DNA of 64,000 nt from Paenibacillus endophyticus. Its GTDB lineage: Bacteria > Bacillota > Bacilli > Paenibacillales > Paenibacillaceae. Made by a program: the position numbers and the translations under genes. Below the pieces are notes generated by a model. The model ran no database searches, was not told the origin of the DNA, and worked only from the letters and a program-made list of their open reading frames with translations. Where the stretch lies: contig NZ_JACHXW010000001.1 in NCBI RefSeq assembly GCF_014192395.1, positions 615,385 through 679,384 on the forward strand. Direction: 5' to 3'. Within the stretch, counting starts at the first letter, position 1. Each line of letters starts with the position of its first letter. Positions 53,591 through 62,151 of the stretch are shown one piece after another.

Positions 53591-55297
53591 ATGAAAATAA
53601 ACTTTAAAAATAAATGGAAAATAAAGCATAAGCTGTTTATATCCTATATAGCCGTTATTATGATACCGCTTATGATTTTGGGCATTTATTCCTATCAGCA
53701 ATCCAAACAGCTCCAGGTTCAACAATCGAACATCGTTCTTCAAGACAGCTTGAAGAAGATGGAGGACAGTCTTACCTATAAACTGCAGCGGTTTAACGCG
53801 GCGATTGAATTGATCAGCTACAACCCGAATTTCTCCCATATTTTCAATGAGGAATATAAGAGTTATTATGACATGTATATCGATTTGCAAGATACTGTGG
53901 ATCCTTTGCTTAATACGGCGCTTTTCTTGAATAGCGATATTGCGCGGATTACGATTTATACGGAGAATAACCTAACGGAACGAATGAATTCGATCATGCC
54001 GATTTCGAAGGTAGAACATGAATTTTGGTACAAAGAATCGTTGAACTCGGCGGATACGCATTGGTATGCGGAAGAAGGGAAAATTTTCGGCGTTAGGCGA
54101 ATATTCGGGGATATTAATTACGATAAGAAAAATTTGATTTATATGGAACTGATACCTGAGTTTTTCTTTAATTCCTTGAAACCATCGGAATTGAATGGAT
54201 CCACGGTCGTCATTACGGATCCGCAGATGAATATTGTTTATGCGAGCGATGATTCGCAAGCCCAATTGGCTGCAGTGCGTCAATTGCTCCAACAATCCAA
54301 GCAAAAGCCGAATACCGAGAATTCTCAATATATATGGCTCAATAGAACAATGAAAGAATCAGGCTGGACCATCTCGCTCATCGCTTCCTCGGAGGCGTTG
54401 ACGATAAAACCTTGGAAAATTATACGGGCTACAATTATCATTGAAGCCGCTTGCTTCGTTATTTTATTAGGAATGATTTGGTTATTTACGCGAGTGTTCG
54501 TTCGAAGGATTCATCGTTTAAATACGAAGATGAGAATGGTCGAAGAAGGCATATTCACGATCAGCCTGAAGGTTCATTCCCAAGATGAAATCGGGGAGCT
54601 CGAACTTCGATTCGTGAAAATGCTGACCAGTATCAATTTATTGATCGAGGAAGGGTATAAAAGCAAAATTATTCAACGGGAGGCGGAGCTGCGAGCCCTT
54701 CAATCGCAAATCAACCCGCATTTTCTTTACAACTCCTTGTCCATCATTAATTGGAAAGCGATAGAAATCAAGGCAACCGACATCAGCAACGTAGCAGGGA
54801 CGTTGGCTACCTTCTATCGAACGACGTTAAATAGCGGCAATGATACGATGTCTGTGAGAGACGAGCTTCTAAATACGACGTCCTATCTCGAGATGCAGCT
54901 AATTATGCATGACCATGATTTTGACGTGATTTACGAATTGGAGGACGAAATTCTCGATTATCGGATGATCAAGCTGGTGCTTCAGCCTATCGTAGAAAAT
55001 GCGATTGAACACGGTATCGATCAGAAGCGATCAGGAAAAGGCGAGCTGAGAATTAGCGGCAGGTTGGATGGCGAAGCCATTGTATTCACGGTACATGACA
55101 ACGGTCCAGGGATGGATAAGAAATTGTCCGAAGACATCCTGGTTAAGCAATCCAAGGGTTATGGCATCTACAATGTGCAAGAGCGAATAAGAGTGCAATA
55201 TGGCAATGAATACGGCATCGCCATTCAAAGCGTGCTCGGTGTAGGAACAGAGGTGACTGTGAGGATATCTAGTCGCTTGCAGGATGATTCCAAATAA
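53591..55297 (+). CDS. YesM-type sensor histidine kinase
   Basis: This 568-residue membrane kinase has a transmembrane helix near residues 12-32, an extracellular sensor, a second helix near 279-300, a HAMP linker, phosphohistidine His377 in SQINPHFLYNSL, N box ENAIEHGI and DNGPGMDKK, then GYGIYNVQERI. It is the likely partner of the regulator at 48307, with the transporter genes between them. A -10 box inside an inverted repeat lies just upstream, so it may have its own promoter. Confidence 0.92.
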   Translation: MKINFKNKWKIKHKLFISYIAVIMIPLMILGIYSYQQSKQLQVQQSNIVLQDSLKKMEDSLTYKLQRFNAAIELISYNPNFSHIFNEEYKSYYDMYIDLQDTVDPLLNTALFLNSDIARITIYTENNLTERMNSIMPISKVEHEFWYKESLNSADTHWYAEEGKIFGVRRIFGDINYDKKNLIYMELIPEFFFNSLKPSELNGSTVVITDPQMNIVYASDDSQAQLAAVRQLLQQSKQKPNTENSQYIWLNRTMKESGWTISLIASSEALTIKPWKIIRATIIIEAACFVILLGMIWLFTRVFVRRIHRLNTKMRMVEEGIFTISLKVHSQDEIGELELRFVKMLTSINLLIEEGYKSKIIQREAELRALQSQINPHFLYNSLSIINWKAIEIKATDISNVAGTLATFYRTTLNSGNDTMSVRDELLNTTSYLEMQLIMHDHDFDVIYELEDEILDYRMIKLVLQPIVENAIEHGIDQKRSGKGELRISGRLDGEAIVFTVHDNGPGMDKKLSEDILVKQSKGYGIYNVQERIRVQYGNEYGIAIQSVLGVGTEVTVRISSRLQDDSK

Positions 55298-55300
55298 GCA

Positions 55301-55348
55301 GGGGTCGATTCCTCTTCCCTTTATCAAAGGACTAGAGAAATCGACCCC
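55301..55348. terminator. Hairpin between convergent genes
   Basis: The stem GGGGTCGATT/AATCGACCCC (55301-55310, 55339-55348) extends inward with further pairs. There is no strong T-run on either side, so it is a weak terminator or a barrier between the kinase and the minus-strand GH78-like gene. Confidence 0.55.
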
Positions 55349-55363
55349 AAATGCTTTTATTAC

Positions 55364-56938
55364 CTACAAGTTGTACTTCCGGATTAAGTAAGTCGGCGTG
55401 CAGCTCCAAGCATGGCAATAGCTATTGATCATAGGATCGCCATAAGGAGAGAAGGATTTATTGGCGGGATCGTACAGCTCCCAGAAAGTATCCGCCCCGT
55501 CCGCAATCATTTCACCCCAGTAGGCTTTCATTTGATTGATGGCTACCTCTTTTTCACCCACAAGAATAAGCGCTTCCACCAAATGGTGGTACAGGTAAGG
55601 AGTCGTTACTCCGACAACCGGGTTTACATCCAATAAGCGGGTAAGCAGCTCCTTGTTTTTGTGAGGCTCCCAAACCTCCGCGAGAACCATCCAGATTTGG
55701 CTGGCCCAAGAGACTTGACGGTCCACGCCGCTTACGAAGAAGCCTGCCGCTTCATCCCATAAATGTGCTTTAGCCGATTCTACGAGTAGATCGAGCTGTT
55801 GCTTCAACGTTTCGACGGTATTACGGTCTACAATTTCGGCTATGCGGATGGCGATTCGAAGAGCATAGATCAACACGCCTTGCGTTGGCGCTTGTTTGTT
55901 CAAATCCTGATTCCAATCGATGAAGGAATACCATGAATTCGAATCTTGAATGAGACGCCGTTCATCCAAATAATCAAAGGCGATCTCGATTTGTTTGAGC
56001 GCTAAAGGCCATAGCTCAGTCAAAGTTTCCAGGTCCTGCGAGACCATATAATAGTCGTATAAGGTGGTGACAAAGAAAATCGAATAGTCGAGAAGGTACG
56101 TGTCATCCGCGATCAGATCCGAAAACGTAAATACGTTGGCTGTAATTTGTCCTTTGTCATTAGGGACGCCGGCAAATAAATATAGGTTTCGTTTCACTAA
56201 ATCGTAATTTTTGAAGGTTTCATAGTTCGCCAATGCTTGAAGCCGAAGATCCCCCAGCCACAACCTGCGGTCCCGCTTGGGACCATCCTCGAATACGAGC
56301 TGCATGCAATCCTGCAAGGTTTTGATACTGACCTCATCCATTTTCTGAATAAGCTCGTCCGCGTGCATTAGCGGCATGACCTTGCTGATATCGGCGGAAG
56401 TAACCGTGCGGCATACAATTTTGTCAAAGGAAACACGGTATTTCTGGGAAGCAGCGATCACTTCAAACTTCACATAACGAAAACTGTAACGACGGGGCAG
56501 GGTGATCACTCCTGGCAGTATATCCACGTGGAATACGGCTTCTTGGAGCCAGGAGCTGCTGATCCAGCCCTCATAAGAACTGAAGGGCTCAGCCATCTCT
56601 ATTGGCATCTCGCCGAAGGTGATCTTGAGATGAAGAGGCGCATCCGGCGGGCTGCCGACTGGACGGATATGGATTTCATCCAAATACCCGACAAGATGCG
56701 TTCCATAGTCCAGAATGAATTGATCACCTTTTCCGAAGCTCTTATGGCGGAGCTCTTCTGCAGGCTCCAAGACGTTCGCTCTCCATCCATGTACGACAGA
56801 GGGATCGGATATGACATCTATAAGATGAACCGGATGGGCTTCCGTACTGATGAGATCCGGTTTTAGCTGTTCTGCTTTTGCAATAAAAGCTTCGTTTCTA
56901 ATAATCGTATGTTCCTTAATTACTTGAATGTTCGCCAC
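55364..56938 (-). CDS. GH78-like alpha-L-rhamnosidase (six-hairpin glycosidase)
   Basis: This 524-residue cytosolic protein starts at a GTG (56938) with GAGAGGGG ahead. The N-terminal 190 residues are a beta-sandwich (FILDYGTHLVGYLDEI, PRRYSFRYVKFEV). The C-terminal alpha/alpha barrel contains EDGPKRDRRLWLGDL, the conserved motif with catalytic acids of Bac_rhamnosid_6H domains, and SWYSFIDWNQDLNKQAPTQG. It is shorter than most GH78 enzymes (about 700-1000 residues) because accessory beta domains are absent. The substrate may be an L-rhamnoside or a related glycoside. Four phased repeats lie 215-295 bases upstream. Confidence 0.8.
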   Translation of the reverse strand: MANIQVIKEHTIIRNEAFIAKAEQLKPDLISTEAHPVHLIDVISDPSVVHGWRANVLEPAEELRHKSFGKGDQFILDYGTHLVGYLDEIHIRPVGSPPDAPLHLKITFGEMPIEMAEPFSSYEGWISSSWLQEAVFHVDILPGVITLPRRYSFRYVKFEVIAASQKYRVSFDKIVCRTVTSADISKVMPLMHADELIQKMDEVSIKTLQDCMQLVFEDGPKRDRRLWLGDLRLQALANYETFKNYDLVKRNLYLFAGVPNDKGQITANVFTFSDLIADDTYLLDYSIFFVTTLYDYYMVSQDLETLTELWPLALKQIEIAFDYLDERRLIQDSNSWYSFIDWNQDLNKQAPTQGVLIYALRIAIRIAEIVDRNTVETLKQQLDLLVESAKAHLWDEAAGFFVSGVDRQVSWASQIWMVLAEVWEPHKNKELLTRLLDVNPVVGVTTPYLYHHLVEALILVGEKEVAINQMKAYWGEMIADGADTFWELYDPANKSFSPYGDPMINSYCHAWSCTPTYLIRKYNL

Positions 56939-57152
56939 GTATACTTCCCCTCTCGGACAATAGTCTCACTATTTATTTAAAAGCTTTCTTGCGCATTCAG
57001 CAATGATGTCAGTACAGAAATAACTATTCGTTTTACAGCTGTCGCTTATTTTCTTCTCCCTAGCTAAATACCAATTGCCGAGAGAGCTTGTAAACCAGCA
57101 ATTATCCTTCGAACCGCTACTTGGGAATCATTAAAGCGGATATTTTTTAAAG
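56939..57152 (-). other. Leader region of the GH78-like gene
   Basis: This is an A+T-rich, non-coding stretch between the phased repeats and the GH78-like start. I see no gene. On the minus strand it should hold the promoter, but no clear -35/-10 pair stands out. Confidence 0.4.
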
Positions 57153-57232
57153 AAAATAAAGTGTTGAACTGAAAAATAAAGTATTAGACTCGAAAAATAA
57201 AGTTGTAGACTGAGATAATAAAGTATTAGACT
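57153..57232 (-). repeat. Four phased 18-bp direct repeats, probable AraC-regulator binding array
   Basis: Copies related to AAAATAAAGTATTAGACT (plus strand) start at 57153, 57173, 57194 and 57215, so they are spaced 20, 21 and 21 bp, two helical turns each. Relative to the minus-strand GH78-like gene they read AGTCTAATACTTTATTTT. An exact 18-base match in the same sense lies before the AraC gene (59246-59263). Confidence 0.75.
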
Positions 57233-57314
57233 GGCGACGCCCCCTTAAGCTAACGGGAGTTTACGCTAATGTACTTCTATAGAGATAACCTGATTCGACG
57301 TTAAATAAAAGAAG

Positions 57315-57346
57315 AACCGCCCTTCGGCATTGCCGATAGGACGGTT
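57315..57346 (-). terminator. Terminator of the AHSA1-like remnant (minus strand)
   Basis: The stem AACCG.CC with inner TCGGC/GCCGA pairs on the minus strand is followed by TTCTTCTTTTATTT. Confidence 0.7.
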
Positions 57347-57373
57347 TGTTGTGTTGTGCAGCGACTATTGTAT

Positions 57374-57705
57374 TTATTGAGCGTTCTGCAGGTGCCCTTC
57401 CAGACGATCCCAGGTTTCCGTGATGCCTTCCTCCATCCCCATGTCCAGCACCTGTTGCAGTGCTTCGGCGGATGCGTAAGTCGCTTGGTTGATTAGTTTT
57501 GTTTTACCTTCGAATTCCACGAACTGAAGGATGACATCCGTTGAAGGCATATCTGCTGAAACATTGCCTTCGCTATCGGAGAAGTAGTCGGTGTATTCGA
57601 TCTGCTCGTTCGTTGCAATTGCCTTGTAGATGGCTTTACCCCAAGACTCCATGCCGTAGAAATCGCCTTGCGCTTTGTCTTCGCACTTCATGGAGAAATG
57701 CCAGA
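57374..57705 (-). pseudogene. AHSA1/SRPBCC-family protein, N terminus missing
   Basis: The frame contains WHFSMKCEDKAQGDFYGM, WGKAIYKAIATNEQIEY, TDYFSDSEGN and ends GITETWDRLEGHLQNAQ, the second half of an AHSA1 (activator of Hsp90 ATPase-like) domain. The usual first 60 residues are absent. The frame runs straight into the decayed arsR-type gene upstream, so a deletion removed the start. Such genes usually follow an ArsR regulator, as here. Confidence 0.75.
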
Positions 57706-58008
57706 TGCTGCAAATATCGTTCTAAGTTGTCGTGACGCTCGTACCAGATTCGTCGGTAACGCTCCAACCATTCATCAAGTTCTTTCAAAGGCTCAATCGA
57801 AGCTTGTAGTTCCGCTGATTTGCTTCCGCTTCGACTTCCACCAGGTCGGCTTCCAATAGGACGCGCAAATGTTTGGACGCTTGGGGCTGCCTTAGTTGCA
57901 GACTTTCCGCGATCTCGCCCACGGATAGGGGCCGCCCGCGAGTAAATCTACGATGCGTAATCGGTTCGGATCTGCCAGAGCGCTAAACGTCGTTGTGCTA
58001 TCTGACAT
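57705..58008 (-). pseudogene. ArsR-family regulator, broken by two frameshifts
   Basis: From ATG 58008 the minus strand reads SDSTTTFSALADPNRLRIVD, LLAGGP, then shifts frame to LSVGEIAESLQLRQPQASKH, LRVLLEADLVEV, and shifts again to EPLKELDEWLERYRRIWYER before joining the AHSA1 remnant. The HTH (IAESLQLRQPQASKHLRVL) is clear. Two frameshifts and fusion with the next gene make it non-functional. Confidence 0.8.
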
Positions 58009-58053
58009 TCGGTGCCATCACCGCCGCGGCTTTTTAGTGCAAAAACCAAAAAA

Positions 58054-58233
58054 TTAAAAACGATTAATCCCGCGCATAAAATTCAAGATTGCTTCAAAGC
58101 GTATTTTTTCAGCACAATCATCGCAACAAAAAAACTTAACCTTTCTTTCCTTAGCTTGTTTATATTTTAGTGAACCTTCGTATACCCTGAATGTTTTTTT
58201 GCAATTATAGCAAAGTACATCATAGTAAAACAT
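58054..58233 (-). CDS. Small cysteine-rich (zinc-ribbon-like) protein of unknown function
   Basis: This is 59 residues from ATG 58233, with GGAGGTG 4 bases upstream; an earlier ATG at 58245 has no ribosome site. It has CYNC near residue 8 and CCDDC near residue 38, spacing that suits a zinc knuckle. It is rich in Lys and aromatic residues. No family recognised. It follows the TetR gene by 21 bases on the same strand, so it may be co-transcribed. Confidence 0.6.
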   Translation of the reverse strand: MFYYDVLCYNCKKTFRVYEGSLKYKQAKERKVKFFCCDDCAEKIRFEAILNFMRGINRF

Positions 58234-58254
58234 TAGCACCTCCATAGTGACATA

Positions 58255-58884
58255 TCACTTCTTAGTTGATATATCGAAGATTTTAACCAGTTCTCTCGTA
58301 TACTCCTGAACATCTAAGTGTGGCTTTCTCATTAATTCCATGGTGAATCCGTCAATGGCATTTCTTATTGTTAACGCCATCACCCTTGCCGATGATTTGG
58401 TAAATTCCCTGAAGACTCCTTCTTGCATCCCTAGGATGAGAATATTTTCAATTGGAAGTAAAATAGCTTCATCGTGTTCTGCTGCAAATTGAAGTTTACC
58501 ATCAGCAGTTATCGTTTTAGAAACCAATTCTATAACAGCGTAAACATGCAGCCGATTTTCAGATACAAATGAAAGATTGGACTCTATATACACTCGAAGC
58601 ATCTCCTCAGGAGATTTTTGGGCTTCTAATCGTGGAGCAATGTATGATTGCCATGCTATATAGTATCCGATAGTTATTTGCTCCAATAATTCCTCTTTAT
58701 TTGCAAAGTGATAAGAGATAACCCCCTTACTGATTTTTGCGCGTTTTGCAATTTGTCCTAAAGAGGCTTGGCCGTAACCTACTTCTGCGATTGTTTCAAT
58801 CGCACATTCCACAATTTGAGCTCTACGGGCTTTTTCGATGAACGACATTTCTCTTTGGTTGGTCGGTTTATTTTCTTTACTCAT
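58255..58884 (-). CDS. TetR/AcrR-family transcriptional regulator
   Basis: This 209-residue regulator has an N-terminal TetR HTH at about residues 17-67: QIVECAIETIAEVGYGQASL, then GQIAKRAKISKGVISYHFAN, KEELLEQI. The C-terminal ligand domain is not assignable. Its own promoter has a palindrome between the -35 and -10 boxes, a classic autorepression arrangement. No efflux gene is adjacent on either side; the expected target may have been lost from this decayed region. Confidence 0.9.
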   Translation of the reverse strand: MSKENKPTNQREMSFIEKARRAQIVECAIETIAEVGYGQASLGQIAKRAKISKGVISYHFANKEELLEQITIGYYIAWQSYIAPRLEAQKSPEEMLRVYIESNLSFVSENRLHVYAVIELVSKTITADGKLQFAAEHDEAILLPIENILILGMQEGVFREFTKSSARVMALTIRNAIDGFTMELMRKPHLDVQEYTRELVKIFDISTKK

Positions 58885-58890
58885 GGATAA

Positions 58891-58919
58891 ATTTTAGTAC
58901 AATCGTACAAAAGAATCAA
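58891..58919 (-). promoter_or_regulatory. TetR promoter with operator between -35 and -10
   Basis: On the minus strand TTGATT (58919-58914) and TAAAAT (58896-58891) are exactly 17 bases apart. Between them lies GTACGATTGTAC, an inverted repeat (GTAC, 4 bases, GTAC), extended to TTT...AAA on the flanks. Confidence 0.65.
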
Positions 58920-58984
58920 GCAATAAAACCATTTAGATGAATATGCCGCAAGCTGCAGATCCAAATTCCGCCGGCGCAGCTGCT

Positions 58985-59128
58985 CCTCGATCCCCGGCGG
59001 TGCGCTGAACACGCACAAGGAACGGACACTGCAAGCAAAATTAAACGGCCGTAGTCCGATGGAATTTAGGACTAAGGTCGCTTAAATGATTTCTATTATT
59101 TGTACTGTCTACTTGACGGGGTGCAGTT
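58985..59128 (+). pseudogene. IS3-family (IS150-like) transposase OrfB C-terminal remnant and element end
   Basis: The frame ending TLQAKLNGRSPMEFRTKVA with stop at 59083-59085 is the usual C terminus of IS3-family OrfB. About 25 bases later, CTGTCTACTTGACGGGGTGC resembles the terminal inverted repeat of IS150-group elements. The rest of the element is gone. Confidence 0.7.
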
Positions 59129-59245
59129 CAGACTTTATTTTCTTGTCTTTAGCTGCCGCTGCTTTATATTAATGCCTCAGTCTAAAACCTATTTCGTAAA
59201 GCTGACGATTCTTCGATTCAAAAACCACGCTAATTCAAAAACCCC

Positions 59246-59263
59246 AGTCTAATACTTTATTTT
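59246..59263 (+). promoter_or_regulatory. Single copy of the phased GH78 repeat motif upstream of the AraC gene
   Basis: AGTCTAATACTTTATTTT is an exact 18-of-18 match to the repeat unit at 57173-57190 (reverse strand). A degenerate copy, AGTCTAAAACCTATTT, starts at 59179. The rest of 59129-59596 has no gene I can support; an 80-residue frame at 59276-59518 looks random and lacks a ribosome site. Confidence 0.6.
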
Positions 59264-59596
59264 CTCCATACAGATATGCGAATCGAGGATTTTTTCAGCA
59301 GAGCCTACACGAAAAATTTTTTGACAAGCAATCGTCGGTTTATATTTTACAAGCATAACCGCCAATATAAGAGCAGGAACATGTATAATTTCGCGTTTTT
59401 TCGAGATTGCTCCCACGATGTGGAAGGTCTTATTATGCTCGTCAACGAGTATATCAAATCACGCAAATCCGCTAAAATAGATAATAAAGAATTAATCGGG
59501 TATTTGAGGATATCGTAGGTGTCAGTCCAATGGAATATCGATCAGAAGGAGATCATAGTGGGTGACCTAAAAAAAGAAATAGGGAGGCGAAAGGCC

Positions 59597-60601
59597 ATGG
59601 ATCATCTGCAACTGGATCACTATTTGCGACAGCTTGATTCGATAGAGAAAATTCAGATCATTACGCGTTCCAACGTCAATGAATTTGATGGAAATGAAAG
59701 GAGAGCGGAAAAGGATGGCACTGTTTTCCGCATGCAGGAAAATTATTTTTTTGATCAAGGGTCGATCTTCATCAGCAAGCATCACCGCTATGCTCCGATG
59801 CCGCTGCATAACCATTCCTTTATCGAGTTGAATTATATGTATTCCGGAGAATGCAAGCAGGAGATCAATGGAAATCTGGTTCATATCAACCAAGGTCAGG
59901 TTTGCATGCTGGATAAGGATGTCCTTCACCGTATTTATCCGCTTGGTGAAAACGATATCCTTATTAATATCATTATCAAAAAGGATTCCCTGTTGCCAAG
60001 GTTATTAGGTGGACTGAATCGAACAGGAATCGTGTCCAGCTTCCTATCCCATGCTTTATCGGAGGATCAGAGCCATGACCGTTATGTACTGTTTCACTCG
60101 GAGAATCGGCAACAATTGCATCATCTGATCAAGAATATGATGTGTGAATACTTTGAAACCGACGATTTGTCCATGGATATGGTGGGCTACTATATGCCAC
60201 TGGTCTTTACCGAGCTCATGAGGGTCTATCGTACGGATAAAAATTTCGAGCTCAGCCATACGGACGGGCAGGGCAGCATCATTGATATTTTGCAGTATAT
60301 CGAACAGAACTTCCGGAATTGTACATTAACAGGCTTAGCCAAAGCCTTCGGCTTTAATGCGAATTACTTAGGAAATATGTTGAAGGAACGAACAGGCCAA
60401 ACCTTTCTATCCTTGGTTCAAACCCAGCGCATGGTGCAAGCCGTTCATTTGTTAAAGCATTCCACTAAAAACATCGATGAGATTGCACTTGAAATCGGAT
60501 ATGAATCGCCAGGCTTCTTTTACCGGAAATTCAAGGATTATTATGGCCAAACCCCAAGTCGTTATCGCAATTCAATGGAAGCCGAGGGGATTAAAAGATA
60601 G
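59597..60601 (+). CDS. AraC-family transcriptional regulator with cupin sensing domain
   Basis: This is 334 residues from ATG 59597 (GGGAGG 9 bases ahead); the frame is open further upstream to 59519 without a good site. The N-terminal cupin domain has HRYAPMPLHNHSFIELNYMY and a Gly-rich turn (INQGQVCMLDKDVLHRIYP). The C-terminal double HTH reads LTGLAKAFGFNANYLGNMLK and NIDEIALEIGYESPGFFYRK. An 18-mer in its upstream region is identical to the repeat unit before the GH78-like gene, which suggests that it controls itself and that gene. Confidence 0.9.
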   Translation: MDHLQLDHYLRQLDSIEKIQIITRSNVNEFDGNERRAEKDGTVFRMQENYFFDQGSIFISKHHRYAPMPLHNHSFIELNYMYSGECKQEINGNLVHINQGQVCMLDKDVLHRIYPLGENDILINIIIKKDSLLPRLLGGLNRTGIVSSFLSHALSEDQSHDRYVLFHSENRQQLHHLIKNMMCEYFETDDLSMDMVGYYMPLVFTELMRVYRTDKNFELSHTDGQGSIIDILQYIEQNFRNCTLTGLAKAFGFNANYLGNMLKERTGQTFLSLVQTQRMVQAVHLLKHSTKNIDEIALEIGYESPGFFYRKFKDYYGQTPSRYRNSMEAEGIKR

Positions 60602-60619
60602 CTTTGCGACAAAATAAGT

Positions 60620-60769
60620 TTAAATAAACGTAATGGATAAGACCACATACACAATCCATCGTTGTTTCACTCGTCCAAATAGAGCAAGAAAACCGAATAT
60701 TAAAAACGAACCTAATAGCTCATAGCCCATTGTCCAAAGGATATCATTTATTGCCCAGCCAATCTCTAG
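60620..60769 (-). pseudogene. Acyltransferase-3-like membrane protein, fragment
   Basis: The minus strand reads LEIGWAINDILWTMGYELLG, SFLIFGFLALFGRVKQRW, IVYVVLSITFI and stops at 60620. LWTMGYELLGSFL matches the conserved region of acyltransferase 3 (OatA-type) membrane enzymes. A stop codon lies just upstream and no start or catalytic histidine region is present, so it is debris. The rest of 60602-60908 shows only the heme O synthase leader. Confidence 0.6.
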
Positions 60770-60908
60770 ATGCGTCTAGGGCTCGCAACCGGATTATTCA
60801 CGAAAGCGACATAGATTTTTGACAGAATGATGAGGGTTGATTGAGGAGCAGCACATAAACGGCGCAATATGGTAACCTATAGAAGTGAAATTACTGAGAG
60901 GAAGTGTC

Positions 60909-61835
60909 ATGGCCATGCCGAACCAAAGCAATGCGATTAGTATCGAACGATTTCCGGCCTCTGTCACAAAGGTGCTTTTCGAAACGATAAAGATTGGCAT
61001 TATTAAATCGAATCTCATCGCGATGATCGCAGGGCTAAGTATGGCGACTTTCGTTCATCATATACCGTTCTTCGATAAGATTGGCAACATATTGCTGGCT
61101 TTGATTGGATCGTCCTTGGTCATCGGAGCAGCAGGCATCTTTAATAATTTGTACGACCGCGATATCGACAGCGTTATGAAGCGGACGAAAAATAGGCCGA
61201 CCGTATCCGGTATCATTGACGTCTGGAGCGGGCTGATCATGGGGATCTGGATCGCAGTCGGCGGTCTTGTCGCGCTGTTTATGGCTTCGCCGCTGTCTGC
61301 TATCTTCGGCTTTCTAGGACTTTTCCTCTATGTCGTGCCTTATACCATGTGGACGAAACGCAGAACAGTTTACAATACAGAGGTAGGTAGCTTGTCAGGC
61401 GCGATGCCCCCGCTGATCGGTTGGGCCGCAATCTCGCCTGACGTGTTGCATCCTGGAGCTATTGCCTTGTTCCTGTTAATGGTCATTTGGCAGATGCCGC
61501 ATTTTTACGCGATAGCGATTCGCCGCATGGAGGAATACCGGGCGGCTAACATCCCGATGCTGCCGGTCGCCAAGGGCATTCGCAGAACGTACTTGCAGAT
61601 GAACGTGTACTTGGTTGCATTGTTCTTATGCAGCGGTTTGTTCTGGTCCTTTAATCCGTACATCGCTGTGGCGAATGCGCTCCTGAGCTTGGGCTGGTTG
61701 ATTCTGAGCATTAACGGCTACCGTAAGAAACAGGAAGATAAGTGGGCCCGTTCAATGTTCATTTTTTCACTGAACCATATTACGGTTATACTGTTGATGA
61801 TCGTTTGTTACTCCATAGGCGCTCCATTGTTGTAA
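60909..61835 (+). CDS. ctaB: Protoheme IX farnesyltransferase (heme O synthase)
   Basis: This 308-residue UbiA-family membrane enzyme adds a farnesyl group to heme B, making heme O for terminal oxidases. ATG 60909 has AGAGGAAG close ahead; an upstream GTG at 60885 is less likely. The first Asp-rich prenyl-diphosphate site is NNLYDRDIDSVMKRT at about residues 79-93, and the second region contains IWQMPHFYAIAIRRMEEYRA. About nine spans are visible. The gene stands alone here; no cytochrome oxidase genes are nearby, so it may be an extra copy. Confidence 0.9.
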   Translation: MAMPNQSNAISIERFPASVTKVLFETIKIGIIKSNLIAMIAGLSMATFVHHIPFFDKIGNILLALIGSSLVIGAAGIFNNLYDRDIDSVMKRTKNRPTVSGIIDVWSGLIMGIWIAVGGLVALFMASPLSAIFGFLGLFLYVVPYTMWTKRRTVYNTEVGSLSGAMPPLIGWAAISPDVLHPGAIALFLLMVIWQMPHFYAIAIRRMEEYRAANIPMLPVAKGIRRTYLQMNVYLVALFLCSGLFWSFNPYIAVANALLSLGWLILSINGYRKKQEDKWARSMFIFSLNHITVILLMIVCYSIGAPLL

Positions 61836-61890
61836 TGGAAGGTTCGAGTGACCGAACTTTATAAGGTGAAAAGTAAGAGTTGAAAGGTTC

Positions 61891-61923
61891 AAGGGCTGCT
61901 CCGTTAGGAGCGGCCTTTTCCTT
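61891..61923 (+). terminator. Intrinsic terminator of the heme O synthase gene
   Basis: A 12-bp stem (61891-61902 with 61907-61918, wobble pairs) has loop GTTA and is followed by TTCCTTT. The remaining bases to 62151 show no gene. Confidence 0.75.
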
Positions 61924-62151
61924 TGTGCATTATGCTTCATTCCCTCGGTACGATACGATACAGCGCTATCCTGCTGCCCTTGGAATGAGGATGTTCCGTA
62001 GACATTTTGGGTTAAAAGCAATAATGATCTGGTTAAAGCATGCGGATTATGCGCATGGGAATGGATTCATTTTCATGGTAGACTTGGCGAGACGCCAATG
62101 CGTACAATGATAAAGGCACCGTCGAGCAGATCAGGAGGTCAGCGCACGAGA

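Noticed and set aside
57153..57232. CRISPR-like repeat array
   Set aside because: Repeats are 18 bp with only 2-3 bases between them, no spacers and no cas genes; phasing fits regulator sites.
59276..59518. 80-residue plus-strand frame before the AraC gene
   Set aside because: Random-looking, no ribosome site, sits in the control region.
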